From assembly GCA_964394085.1 (NCBI GenBank), contig CAYMWF010000003.1, positions 69,927 to 133,926 on the forward strand: a DNA stretch of 64,000 nucleotides, in the 5' to 3' direction. The stretch comes from CAYMWF01 sp964394085 [NCBI: uncultured Gemmatimonadota bacterium] (GTDB lineage: Bacteria; GCA-2686955; CAYMWF01). The first letter of the stretch is position 1. The number at the start of each line of letters is the position of its first letter. Below the pieces are notes generated by a model. The model made no database searches. It saw only the letters and a list, made by a program, of their open reading frames with translations, and was not told where the DNA came from. This document shows, in pieces, positions 36,861 to 45,654 of the stretch. The position numbers and the translations under genes were made by a program.

Positions 36861-39137
36861 ATGAATCAGTTAAAATCAGCCGCTGTTCCAGCGGCGCTGT
36901 TAATCATCATGTCTGCAGCATATGCATTTTGCTCCCCTGTTGAAATGATTGAACAATGGGAGAACGGTGCGACCATCATGCTCTCAACCTCCTCGGTGGA
37001 GTATGAGGTTGTTGTTGCCGAAGGATGTCCATATCACCGCATCAGCGCAGAGGGCCTGGAGGTCAGCGGTGAACCGGGTGCTCCGGGTCTCCCCCGGGTA
37101 GGGTTCACCCTGGCGATGCCCCGGGAAGGAAAGTTCGAAATCGAGATCGTTGAAGCAGCGATAATCGACGAGGGCTTCTTCAACCTGTATCCTGTGCAGC
37201 CGGACCGGCCGGACGGAGCGGGTGCAGACCACACCCAGCCCCCTTTCGTGATCGATGAGGCTCTTTACGAATCAACGGAGCCGTGGCCCGTAAAACCGGT
37301 TCAGGACGTGACATCGGGTCTTTTCGGGCGATTACCGGTCCGCTCTTTTATCGTCAGCCCATTCAGTTATACGCCGGCCACCAGGCAGTTACAAAGGGCT
37401 GAAAGACTTATTATCCGGATCACCTGGGAGCATGAACTCTCCAGAGCCCTGAAACCTGTGAGATCCGGAATGGAGAAATTGTTCTCTTCATCAATTTTAA
37501 ACTACGAAACGCTCGAGGTTCCGAAACGGGATGGACGGGGCACGACCGAATTCCTGTTCGTCACCCATCCCGATTTTTCCACGGCGATCGAACCTCTCGC
37601 CGAATGGGAGAAACAAAAGGGTTTCCCGACGGAAATTGTTGATATCGATACATCGAACCCCCAGGACGTCAAGGACCTCCTGAATACGTACTACGAGGAT
37701 GAAGGTCTTCTGTACGCCATTCTCGTCGGCGATGACGGTTATCTACCCGTGGCTACATGGAACAACAGTGAAAGCGACACCTGGTATTCGTGCCTGACCG
37801 GCGGTGGCTCACCCGATTACTATCCGGACATAGGCCTGGCAAGGTTATCCATCGCGGATCCACTCGACCTCGACGTTCAAATCGATAAAATCCTGGCCTA
37901 TGAAAAAGAGCCACCATCCGGGAACTGGCTGGAAAAGCTCACATTCGTAGCGCATAAGGAAGACGCTCCCGGTTCCGGTTCGTTCGTCGACAACAAGGAA
38001 GATATCCGGACGGAGGTTCTCGCCGGGGAAGGATTGACGATCGATACTTACTACGGGCATCTCGGCGGGGTGCGTAATACGAACGTGCAGGCGGCGATCA
38101 ACGATGGACGCGGTATTGTCAACTACAGAGGACACGGGCTGTCCACGAGCTGGGCAGACTGGAACAGCTACGGTGAATCATTCGGTTACCTCGAAATCGA
38201 TGGTCTAAACAACGGCAGTTACACTCCGATTGTCTTCAATATCGCCTGCCTGAACGGAAGAGTTTCAGGCAACTGCCTTTCCGAGGCTTGGATGGGCCTG
38301 GACCAGGCGGCGGTCGCATCCCTGGCAGCCAACGAAGTTTCCTATCACGGCGCGAACAACTTCATGGATAAAGCCCTGTTCGATGCGATCTACAACGAAG
38401 GGACGTACAATCTCGCCCTGACACTCGTTGATGCTTTCATCGAAATGCTTCCCCACGGAGGGACATACTGGACCGGGATACGGGTCTATGCATGGCTGGG
38501 CGATCCCACTACCCCGTTTTTCGAAGAAACTCCCGACGAGCTTGATATAAGCGCTCCGGCGACTTTCGAAGTCGGATACAATCCTGGACAAACTGTAAAT
38601 GTCAAGGCAGGAGGCTCGAACATCTCGGGAGCGCTGGTCACGATATATAAAGCGGACGATGTGCTCTCAACGGCAACAACGAACACCTGGGGAAACGCAA
38701 CCTTCAATCTGACCTTCGCTTCCGCCGGCACTGTCCGGATTACTGCGACGAAACCGAATTATATTACCGGCAGGGAGCTGGCGGCGGTCGGTTCGAACGG
38801 GCATTACCTGGCTGTCACCCTTGATGCTGACGATGCAGCTGTCGCGCGAGGTGATTTCGTAGGATATACGGTTACGATTAAAAACATGGGCACGTCATCC
38901 GAGTCCTTCGACTACTGGACCGATATCTACCTGCCCGGCGGTGGAGGTTACGCGGGTAATCCGCTTATCGGTCCAGTTCCCGTAACGCTCTCACCGGGGC
39001 AGCAGGCTTCAGGATACGCCAGTCACCAGGTGCCTCCGTCGGCACCGCTGTATGTCATCGATCTGGATGGCAAAGTCGGCCAGTATCCGAGTCAGGAATG
39101 GAGCGGTGACGGTTTCAATTTCGAAATTGTTGACTAA
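36861..39137 (+). CDS. Gingipain-like cysteine peptidase (C25)
   Basis: A 758-residue secreted protein. A signal peptide (MNQLKSAAVPAALLIIMSAAYAFCS) is followed by a propeptide-like region to about 220. The caspase-fold C25 domain then shows FLFVTHPDF, LYAILVGDDGYLP, YYPDIGLARL, the catalytic His in GIVNYRGHGLSTSW (about 425) and the catalytic Cys in VFNIACLNGRV (about 463). After the peptidase come a transthyretin-like or Ig-like domain (about 560-650) and a CARDB-like domain with VTIKNMGTSSESFDYW. No C-terminal sorting motif like that of the selenoprotein is seen. Established knowledge: C25 proteases cleave after Arg or Lys; specificity here is unknown. It is the first of two plus-strand genes. 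Confidence 0.92.
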   Translation: MNQLKSAAVPAALLIIMSAAYAFCSPVEMIEQWENGATIMLSTSSVEYEVVVAEGCPYHRISAEGLEVSGEPGAPGLPRVGFTLAMPREGKFEIEIVEAAIIDEGFFNLYPVQPDRPDGAGADHTQPPFVIDEALYESTEPWPVKPVQDVTSGLFGRLPVRSFIVSPFSYTPATRQLQRAERLIIRITWEHELSRALKPVRSGMEKLFSSSILNYETLEVPKRDGRGTTEFLFVTHPDFSTAIEPLAEWEKQKGFPTEIVDIDTSNPQDVKDLLNTYYEDEGLLYAILVGDDGYLPVATWNNSESDTWYSCLTGGGSPDYYPDIGLARLSIADPLDLDVQIDKILAYEKEPPSGNWLEKLTFVAHKEDAPGSGSFVDNKEDIRTEVLAGEGLTIDTYYGHLGGVRNTNVQAAINDGRGIVNYRGHGLSTSWADWNSYGESFGYLEIDGLNNGSYTPIVFNIACLNGRVSGNCLSEAWMGLDQAAVASLAANEVSYHGANNFMDKALFDAIYNEGTYNLALTLVDAFIEMLPHGGTYWTGIRVYAWLGDPTTPFFEETPDELDISAPATFEVGYNPGQTVNVKAGGSNISGALVTIYKADDVLSTATTNTWGNATFNLTFASAGTVRITATKPNYITGRELAAVGSNGHYLAVTLDADDAAVARGDFVGYTVTIKNMGTSSESFDYWTDIYLPGGGGYAGNPLIGPVPVTLSPGQQASGYASHQVPPSAPLYVIDLDGKVGQYPSQEWSGDGFNFEIVD

Positions 39138-39166
39138 CGTCTCATTCTGAATTTGACCCGGCGAAG

Positions 39167-40969
39167 ATGCAGATTGATGCACTCACAACAGTATTCCTGG
39201 CAAGGGAACTTGATAAAGCCCTGTTTGGTTTTCAGGTAGTCAAATCGGGCGATCTTCGCTCCGGATCAGCTTTCTTCCTCTTCACAAGGGCAGGTGATCG
39301 AAGGATTCTCGTGTTTCACGGGAATCCTTCGATGCAATTGCTCTATATCTCCCCCGTTTCCGGAATGAGGTTTAAGTCATCGGGAGCTTTTTCAGAAAGA
39401 TTCACCCGGGCTGCAAAAGGAGCTGTTGTCACCCGTGTAGCGGCATCGGATGGCGACCGGGTGATCTCGATCGCCCTGGACGGTGTTTTCAGGGATACGA
39501 AATCGAGAAGGCGCATGTCCCTCACCTTCTTCATGACGGGCGCCGGGGCAAATATACTACTTGAGGACCAGGGATCCGGTAAACGGATCTGCTCGGTGCG
39601 TCCCCCCCGAACCATGCCGGAAATTATGGCTTTCCTGCTGCCCTGGGAGAGAGGGCTGCCTTCAATATTTTCCCCGGAACGACTCGATAAAGAGAAAACA
39701 GCTGAGTGCTTGCAGACGGGGAACCGACACGAACTCGCGAAGGTTCTGCGGACGGCAGTATATGGGGGGAGCTATCCGCTGGCATATGAAATTTCTTGCC
39801 ATACATATGAAATGGTGGGAATGGATTTTCATGAAAGACCGGCGGAAAAAACCGGAGCTGATATCGGACATCTCATAGGGTGTGCTGCCGAGAAGGTCAG
39901 AAAAAAACTCGAAAATACGGAACTGCCGGAAGAGCCCATGGCGGTGCAGTGCAAGCGATTCCCGGGAGGGGGCATGTTTTTCCCGTTCACGCTTTCCTCT
40001 CTTTCAGATTCAGTCGACACATCCATCCTCAAAGATTCGACTATTTCCGCCGTGCAGGCCCGCGCGCATGCTCAAGCGCCCAAAGATCGAAACAAAGACG
40101 ACAGCGGGTCGAAAGCTGCCTTTACCCTGACCTCTCTCCGAAAACTCAGAAAAAAGCTGAAAAAACGACTGGCCAAACAGGAGAAAGATCTTGAAGAAGC
40201 AGGCGGGATCGACGAGCTGCGCGAAATGGGTGAATTACTTCTGGCGAATGCTCATCTCGACCTGAAGGGCGAGTCATTCATAGAGCTCGAAAGGCAGGGC
40301 AGGTGCGGAGGAATGCTTCGAATTCCTCTCGACTCATCTCTGAACATGGCAAAGAATGCCCAAAGATATTTTACTAAAGCAAGGAAACTTGCCGACAGCG
40401 TCGATATTGTGACGCGTCGTAAATCCGAGACGGAAGAAGCAATCGCGAAAGCCGGGATCCTAATTGAGCGCTTACAGCAAAATGACGCTTCCGAGTTTAT
40501 CGAAGCAGCAGAAGCCTTGCTGGAGCAAGAAAGCTCTTTTCAACAGACAGGCACCTCGAGGAGGACGACCGATAGCTCCAGATCAGTATACAAACGATTC
40601 GAGCTTCAAACCGGCTGGGAACTTCTAATCGGGAAAACGGCTTCCGACAACGACAGGCTAACATTCAAAATCGCCAAACCAAGGGATTTCTGGCTCCATG
40701 CCCAGGGAGCTTCCGGGTCTCATGGGATCATTCCATTAGCGGGCAAGAAATCACCCCCACCGGCGGAGGTTATCAGGAAGGCGGCGGAAATCACCGCCTT
40801 TTTTTCCTCAGCGAAACATTCGGCCCTGGTTCCCGTCGTTTACACGGAGCGTCGTTACGTAAGGAAGATTCGCAATGCACCACCGGGAACCGTTTCGTTT
40901 TCACGGGTCAAAACGCTTTTTGTTGCACCGGTGAATCCGGCACTGAAAATGAATCGGGATTCACATTAA
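39167..40969 (+). CDS. rqcH: NFACT family protein (RqcH/FbpA-like)
   Basis: A 600-residue homologue of the ribosome quality-control factor RqcH, which binds stalled 50S subunits and drives C-terminal alanine tailing in studied bacteria. The N-terminal NFACT domain begins MQIDALTTVFLARELDKALFG. A central charged coiled coil (about 320-470) contains LDSSLNMAKNAQRYFTKARKL. The C-terminal NFACT-R domain shows YKRFELQTGWELLIGKTASDNDRLTFKIAKPRDFWLHAQGASGSH and YVRKIRNAPPGTV. The start lacks a clear ribosome site and lies 29 nt after the C25 gene. Its TAA overlaps the stop of the convergent M28 gene. Confidence 0.92.
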   Translation: MQIDALTTVFLARELDKALFGFQVVKSGDLRSGSAFFLFTRAGDRRILVFHGNPSMQLLYISPVSGMRFKSSGAFSERFTRAAKGAVVTRVAASDGDRVISIALDGVFRDTKSRRRMSLTFFMTGAGANILLEDQGSGKRICSVRPPRTMPEIMAFLLPWERGLPSIFSPERLDKEKTAECLQTGNRHELAKVLRTAVYGGSYPLAYEISCHTYEMVGMDFHERPAEKTGADIGHLIGCAAEKVRKKLENTELPEEPMAVQCKRFPGGGMFFPFTLSSLSDSVDTSILKDSTISAVQARAHAQAPKDRNKDDSGSKAAFTLTSLRKLRKKLKKRLAKQEKDLEEAGGIDELREMGELLLANAHLDLKGESFIELERQGRCGGMLRIPLDSSLNMAKNAQRYFTKARKLADSVDIVTRRKSETEEAIAKAGILIERLQQNDASEFIEAAEALLEQESSFQQTGTSRRTTDSSRSVYKRFELQTGWELLIGKTASDNDRLTFKIAKPRDFWLHAQGASGSHGIIPLAGKKSPPPAEVIRKAAEITAFFSSAKHSALVPVVYTERRYVRKIRNAPPGTVSFSRVKTLFVAPVNPALKMNRDSH

Positions 40970-42393
40970 CGTCTTTTTTCATCGGGACGCTCAGCCAGGG
41001 TTATTTCGACTTTAATAAGCCTTCCTTCCCTTTGAAACACAAGTTCAGCCTTCTGCCCAGGTTTATAGGAACCAAGAGCTTCAGAGTATTCGGCAAGTGA
41101 GGATACAGATTTTTCATCTATTCCCGTAATCACATCACCGTCCCGTATCCCGGCAAGCGCTGCAGGGCTCCCTTTTACGACACCTCGTATCGGCACCCCG
41201 TCCACGGGATTGCCCCCGAATAACGGAATCACACCCGAGAAGACCTTCCTCCCACTCGGGGACGATGGTTTCCTCGCCTTTAGAGCTTCTGCATTGAATC
41301 GTGGGCGCTCGTTCAGCATGGCAAGGTGCCGGACCACGCGGAAAGTCAAGCGGGCTATTGCAGCTCCACCGTCCCCGTTCACGAACTCAGCATCATCGTC
41401 CGGTGTATTATATTCGGAATGCACATCCGTAAACAGGTGCACTGCCGGTATTCCCCCGAACAGAAAGCTGTCACTATCGCTTCCCGAGTAAGAACCGCTC
41501 CTGTCGAAAACCGGAGATACAGCCAGGCCGTCCGCCTCCTGCTCGAAAATTCCTTGAAAACCTTCCCCCGATCCGGCGCTCGCTACGAGCAGTCTGCCGT
41601 CCCTCAATCTGCCTACCATATCGAGATTGACCATGGCGATTATCGAATCAGCAGGGCAAGTTGGATAATTCACAAAATGTTCTGAGCCGAGAAGCCCTGA
41701 TTCTTCTCCTGAAAATCCGGCAAGGATAATGTTCGCGGCAAGCGAATCCTGTATAGAACTAAAAGCTTCGGCGAGAAGCAGGAGAGCAGCTACTCCGGAT
41801 GCATTGTCGTCGGCGCCACTGAAAATGATTCGCGACGTATCCCCGTCTGCATTTGTTTCAACCGAGTAACCGAGATGATCGTAATGCGCTCCAACAACAA
41901 CTGCGCGGCTTGTGTTTACAGAAGCCCGAACAACTCCGACTACATTACAAAGAGCGACCTTACGGCGTTCGGATTCGTGACCGGCGGGAATAGAAGGTAC
42001 ACCGTCATGGCGGAGCTTCTCACGAGTCCATGCATCGAAACACTGGAAGTATCCGGCTGGATCGGCGGGAGATAATCCATAGGTTTTCATGCAACCGGCA
42101 ATATATCCCGCCGCTTTGTCGAGCCCTTTCGTTCCGATACCCCTGCCTTCCATGATATCCGACGATAGAATGCGAACGTGTTCCATGAAAACCGTAGCGG
42201 AAAAGTATTCTTCCCCCCCTGTCTTCTGTACTGACTGTACATCAACATCAGCTCCATGGCGGGAGGAATGAATGCATCCCGGAGCCGAAGCGGTGCACAA
42301 GCCCAGCAGTATCAGTCCAACAAAGCGACGCCGCAGTCCGATAGGAATTCGGATCATTCCGGTAAAGGGGATACCTGTCGGGATAATATGCAT
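40966..42393 (-). CDS. M28 family metallopeptidase lipoprotein with PDZ domain
   Basis: A zinc aminopeptidase-type protein of about 475 residues. The N terminus has a lipoprotein-like signal ending FVGLILLGLCTASAPGC. The M28 domain carries the metal ligands in VVVGAHYDHLG, FSGADDNASGVAALL, AGFSGEESGLLGSEH, VNLDMVGRL and VHLFTDVHSEYNTPDD. A C-terminal PDZ domain (about 385-470) shows VKGSPAALAGIRDGDVITGIDEK. The start is uncertain: a GTG at 42423 overlapping the adenosine deaminase stop, an ATG at 42393 and an ATG at 42357 are all in frame, and the last gives the cleanest lipoprotein signal. Substrate unknown. Confidence 0.9.
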   Translation of the reverse strand: MHIIPTGIPFTGMIRIPIGLRRRFVGLILLGLCTASAPGCIHSSRHGADVDVQSVQKTGGEEYFSATVFMEHVRILSSDIMEGRGIGTKGLDKAAGYIAGCMKTYGLSPADPAGYFQCFDAWTREKLRHDGVPSIPAGHESERRKVALCNVVGVVRASVNTSRAVVVGAHYDHLGYSVETNADGDTSRIIFSGADDNASGVAALLLLAEAFSSIQDSLAANIILAGFSGEESGLLGSEHFVNYPTCPADSIIAMVNLDMVGRLRDGRLLVASAGSGEGFQGIFEQEADGLAVSPVFDRSGSYSGSDSDSFLFGGIPAVHLFTDVHSEYNTPDDDAEFVNGDGGAAIARLTFRVVRHLAMLNERPRFNAEALKARKPSSPSGRKVFSGVIPLFGGNPVDGVPIRGVVKGSPAALAGIRDGDVITGIDEKSVSSLAEYSEALGSYKPGQKAELVFQREGRLIKVEITLAERPDEKRR

Positions 42394-42406
42394 GTCGGTA
42401 TTCCAT

Positions 42407-43633
42407 TTAGTGGTAGTCGGCACTCAGGAATCCAAGTCTGTCAAGCTCTTTCCGGGCTTTAATCAGTAACGCACGTTTCGTCTCGTACGACAGGAAAGTG
42501 CTCTTGAACCCGTACAGTGATGTGCGTCTTATGTCTGCTGCCGAAAGATCGAATGCCTTCGTCGCCAGTACGTATTCACTCGTAAGGTTTGTATCGGAAA
42601 CGAGCCGGTTATCCGTGCAGAGCGTAACCCGGAGCTGCTCATCGAGAAACTCCTTGAACGGGTGTTCTTCGATTGAAGCGACTGCTGCCGTATCGAGGTT
42701 GCTCTTCAGGCTTACTTCGACGCAGATACGGTTGTCTTTCAGGTAATTGAATAATGCCCCTTTCCCGTCTTCAAGAAGGTGTGTGCCGTGGCCGATCCTG
42801 ACAGCGTTGAGATAAGTCACAGCCTGCTTGATACTGTCGGGTCCGAAAGCCTCGCCGGCATGAACCGTTATATGGAGCATATTGTTGATGATTTCATAGA
42901 ACGCCTCTGTATAATGACTGGGAGGATAATGTGCTTCAGCACCGGCAAGATCGAAACCGACCACGCGCTCAAGACCTTTGAGTCTGCTTCTGACAGCCAG
43001 CCGGGCGGTTTCGAGGGCAATACTCTGAGCAAGCTCTTTTTCTGTTGAAAAGGTGAAGTACCTGCCTACCCGCTCGTGGAAAACTGAGAGTGAGGTATTA
43101 TAATTCCTCATCGCGCAGACAACGATTGCCGTCTTTAAATTCCCGCCGATTTCCTTCTCGGCGCGCTCCAATCCGCTGTCTACGGCGGAAAGAACATCGA
43201 AACCATCCTGGAACCGGTTTATATGCAGCATAGGCGCAAACCTGGCTTCGATATACCAGATGTTCTCAGAGGCGCAGTCGATGGCGAGTTCATATGCCGC
43301 TCTTTCAAGGGCTTCGGGGGTTTGAAGTACGCTCTTGGTGTATTCGAATGCTTTGAGATACTCAACGAGGTCCATTTTCTTCTGCGGCGGCAGGATGAGC
43401 CCGTGTAATTCTTCGACCGATAAGGCGGGGTCGGGAAGGATCAAATCCTCTTCTTCGGCGACCTGCTTGATTTGTCTGTCGCGGGCGAGATCTTTCAGGG
43501 TTTCGATCCTGAGAGAGCCGTCCAGATGACAGTGGAGATCCACCTTGGGAATCTGTTTCAGCATATCAGCCAGGGCAGTTTTATCCATTGATGCAAGATT
43601 TGCGGTACTTATTCCTGGATTGTTTTTTTTCAC
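42407..43633 (-). CDS. add: Adenosine deaminase
   Basis: Converts adenosine to inosine in purine salvage; a zinc TIM-barrel amidohydrolase of 408 residues. The metal motif is KVDLHCHLDGSLR (about residues 30-42). The later motifs are VVGFDLAGAEAHYPPSHY, ITVHAGEAFGPDSI, RIGHGTHLLED and LCTDNRLVSDTNLTSEY. It lies upstream of the M28 gene and downstream (on this strand) of a terminator closing the BNR-repeat gene, so it probably has its own promoter in 43634-43855; I do not see a convincing one. Confidence 0.94.
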   Translation of the reverse strand: MKKNNPGISTANLASMDKTALADMLKQIPKVDLHCHLDGSLRIETLKDLARDRQIKQVAEEEDLILPDPALSVEELHGLILPPQKKMDLVEYLKAFEYTKSVLQTPEALERAAYELAIDCASENIWYIEARFAPMLHINRFQDGFDVLSAVDSGLERAEKEIGGNLKTAIVVCAMRNYNTSLSVFHERVGRYFTFSTEKELAQSIALETARLAVRSRLKGLERVVGFDLAGAEAHYPPSHYTEAFYEIINNMLHITVHAGEAFGPDSIKQAVTYLNAVRIGHGTHLLEDGKGALFNYLKDNRICVEVSLKSNLDTAAVASIEEHPFKEFLDEQLRVTLCTDNRLVSDTNLTSEYVLATKAFDLSAADIRRTSLYGFKSTFLSYETKRALLIKARKELDRLGFLSADYH

Positions 43634-43855
43634 TGCGAAACCTCCGATAATTCTGTTCGATCAGTAAGGAAACCCGCCAACATACGTAATCTCTATTAAA
43701 CAGGATACAGGAATCACTGGCTGATGACGACCACTGCACAGGCAGGTAGAAGAAGTCCGGAGCGAGAGTAGCTCTACCGGGGTAAACGTGTCAATTGTAA
43801 TCCTGATTACCTATTCCCGGTAAACACGATCCCTGGCTTGCCTGGCCATTACTCG

Positions 43856-43891
43856 AAAAAGAAAAAAACCCGCGACCATTAAAGCCGCGGG
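43856..43891 (-). terminator. Intrinsic terminator of the BNR-repeat gene
   Basis: On the minus strand an 8-bp stem CCCGCGGC/GTCGCGGG (one G-T pair, 7-nt loop) is followed by TTTTTTTCTTTTT. It lies about 50 nt after the stop of the secreted BNR-repeat gene. The rest of 43634-43940 holds no gene I can support. Confidence 0.92.
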
Positions 43892-43940
43892 TTCAAGCCA
43901 ATCATTTTGAAACCGACAGTATTCGGGATTTCGCCGCGAT

Positions 43941-45380
43941 TCAGGGCGCGGTGCTCATCCTGTAAATACCATCATCGACATGATTGAGATCGCATTCTGT
44001 CACATCACTCCAGTAGATGGCCGCCATCAGATAACTATTGTTAGCATTGAATACAACAAAAGAAGAGTTTGCCTCGGTGTATCCCATGGTCGGTGATTCC
44101 AGGAGCCCGGTATCCCATGCCTTGAGCCATGTGGAACCGCTGTTCGTAGAAGCATAGATTTTAGTATTGTTGTTGTCGCCGCCCTGATCTGAGCGAAGGG
44201 AACCGACCATCGCATAGTGAGGGACGGGACCCTGACCCACACCGACCGGGCCTGCATTGTAGGTGTCTTTGTACTTGATTGTCATATCAGGCTCGGAACA
44301 GTTGTCCGTCCAGGAGGAAATCTCGGGCAAGCCGCTGTTCTTTGCCGTCCAGACACCGTTCGGAGTAAAGAACAAGCCCTTGTTGCGAGTATACATGGTC
44401 GTTGTAGCAAGGTTCATATCTACCGTGAACGAAATATGCGATGCCCAGAGACCTATTGACGACCCTGTATACGTCGACAACATCATTATGGAGGAGGACA
44501 CACGCGCCAGGCTGCCGAAAAGTTCTGGTGTCTGCTTGACATTTGTCGGCAGGCCGGTGCTGGCTTCCCTGAAATTACCTACACCGGAATTGGTGTTATA
44601 GAAAGCCATGCCTTCCGTTACCGCGTTTCGACCGAAGAGGAGACTGATGTTGGCATGAAGATCCGCCATGCCGAGGATTATGTAGGATGGCATCTGAGGT
44701 AGAACAATTATGCTGGCCGCGGCCGCGGTGCGTGAGCTGCCGTCCAGGATCGAATCTTCCCTTGGCGGAAGACCGTTGTTATTCGCTGTCCAGGTGACGC
44801 CACCGTCATGGCTGTAATAGAACCCGGGATGTTCGGGAGAAAGATTGAAAATATCGAGCTCTCCGGTGTTACCGACACTTAAATAGACTTTGTCGGGGTT
44901 CGTCGGATCTACCGCTGTCGCCAGGACGGCCCATTTACCGTTCGGGAAGGTTTCACCGCCGTAGCTGAACCCGCCGCTCATATCCATCCAGCTCTCACCG
45001 CCGTCGGTAGTCTTGAAGATACCCTCGCGGATAGTGGCTGCATACATAACGTTCGGGTCGGCCTTGCAGATTGCCAGATCCATTACATTGTATTCGGTGA
45101 GCAGGACACCGTCGTTCAATGTCACCCACGTGTCGCCGAGATCGGTTGATCGCCACAAACCGTCAGCTGGATCTATATCGCCTGACAATATGTCGGGCAT
45201 GTTCAGCGTAGGTACGTAAATAGTGTTCGGATCAGTCGGATGCGCCTGGATCCGGCCCATCTCGCTGTTGAGGGTCGAAGCGTCAAAGTTCGTTTTCTCC
45301 CAGTTGTAGGCACCGGCACTCATCGCACCCGCCATAACAATCGTCAGAGAAAGTGTCAGGACGTACAAACTTTTTCTCAT
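43941..45380 (-). CDS. Secreted BNR/sialidase-like beta-propeller protein
   Basis: A 479-residue exported protein with a signal peptide (MRKSLYVLTLSLTIVMAGAMSAGA). It has repeated Asp-box-like units of the sortilin/BNR type: DPNTIYVPT, DGLWRSTDLGDTWVTLNDG, DPNVMYAATIREGIFKTTDGGESWMDMSGG, GFYYSHDGGVTWTANNNGLP and KIYASTNSGSTWLKAW. These indicate a beta-propeller. No catalytic sialidase Arg triad is evident, so binding or a structural role is as likely as glycosidase activity. GGAGG precedes the start. It is monocistronic, with its own terminator. Confidence 0.85.
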   Translation of the reverse strand: MRKSLYVLTLSLTIVMAGAMSAGAYNWEKTNFDASTLNSEMGRIQAHPTDPNTIYVPTLNMPDILSGDIDPADGLWRSTDLGDTWVTLNDGVLLTEYNVMDLAICKADPNVMYAATIREGIFKTTDGGESWMDMSGGFSYGGETFPNGKWAVLATAVDPTNPDKVYLSVGNTGELDIFNLSPEHPGFYYSHDGGVTWTANNNGLPPREDSILDGSSRTAAAASIIVLPQMPSYIILGMADLHANISLLFGRNAVTEGMAFYNTNSGVGNFREASTGLPTNVKQTPELFGSLARVSSSIMMLSTYTGSSIGLWASHISFTVDMNLATTTMYTRNKGLFFTPNGVWTAKNSGLPEISSWTDNCSEPDMTIKYKDTYNAGPVGVGQGPVPHYAMVGSLRSDQGGDNNNTKIYASTNSGSTWLKAWDTGLLESPTMGYTEANSSFVVFNANNSYLMAAIYWSDVTECDLNHVDDGIYRMSTAP

Positions 45381-45654
45381 ATTGGATACCTCCGTAACTA
45401 AAAAAAATTACAAAAACCTGATCGATACCAGTGTACGGTCTCTAAAGTATAGCCGAACATTGGAAATTTTTCTACTAATAAATAATAATAATCAACCTTT
45501 GTAAATTATAATCTTGATTCAGTGTCCGGCTCGAAGGTTGAGAATCGATAATTTGTCTTCGAAATAGAATTGCAAAATAGAAAGGAAAATACCATTCCAC
45601 ACAGCGTCTAGTTAATGCTTCAAGACTATGAATTCGACCTTACGGAGAATGAAT

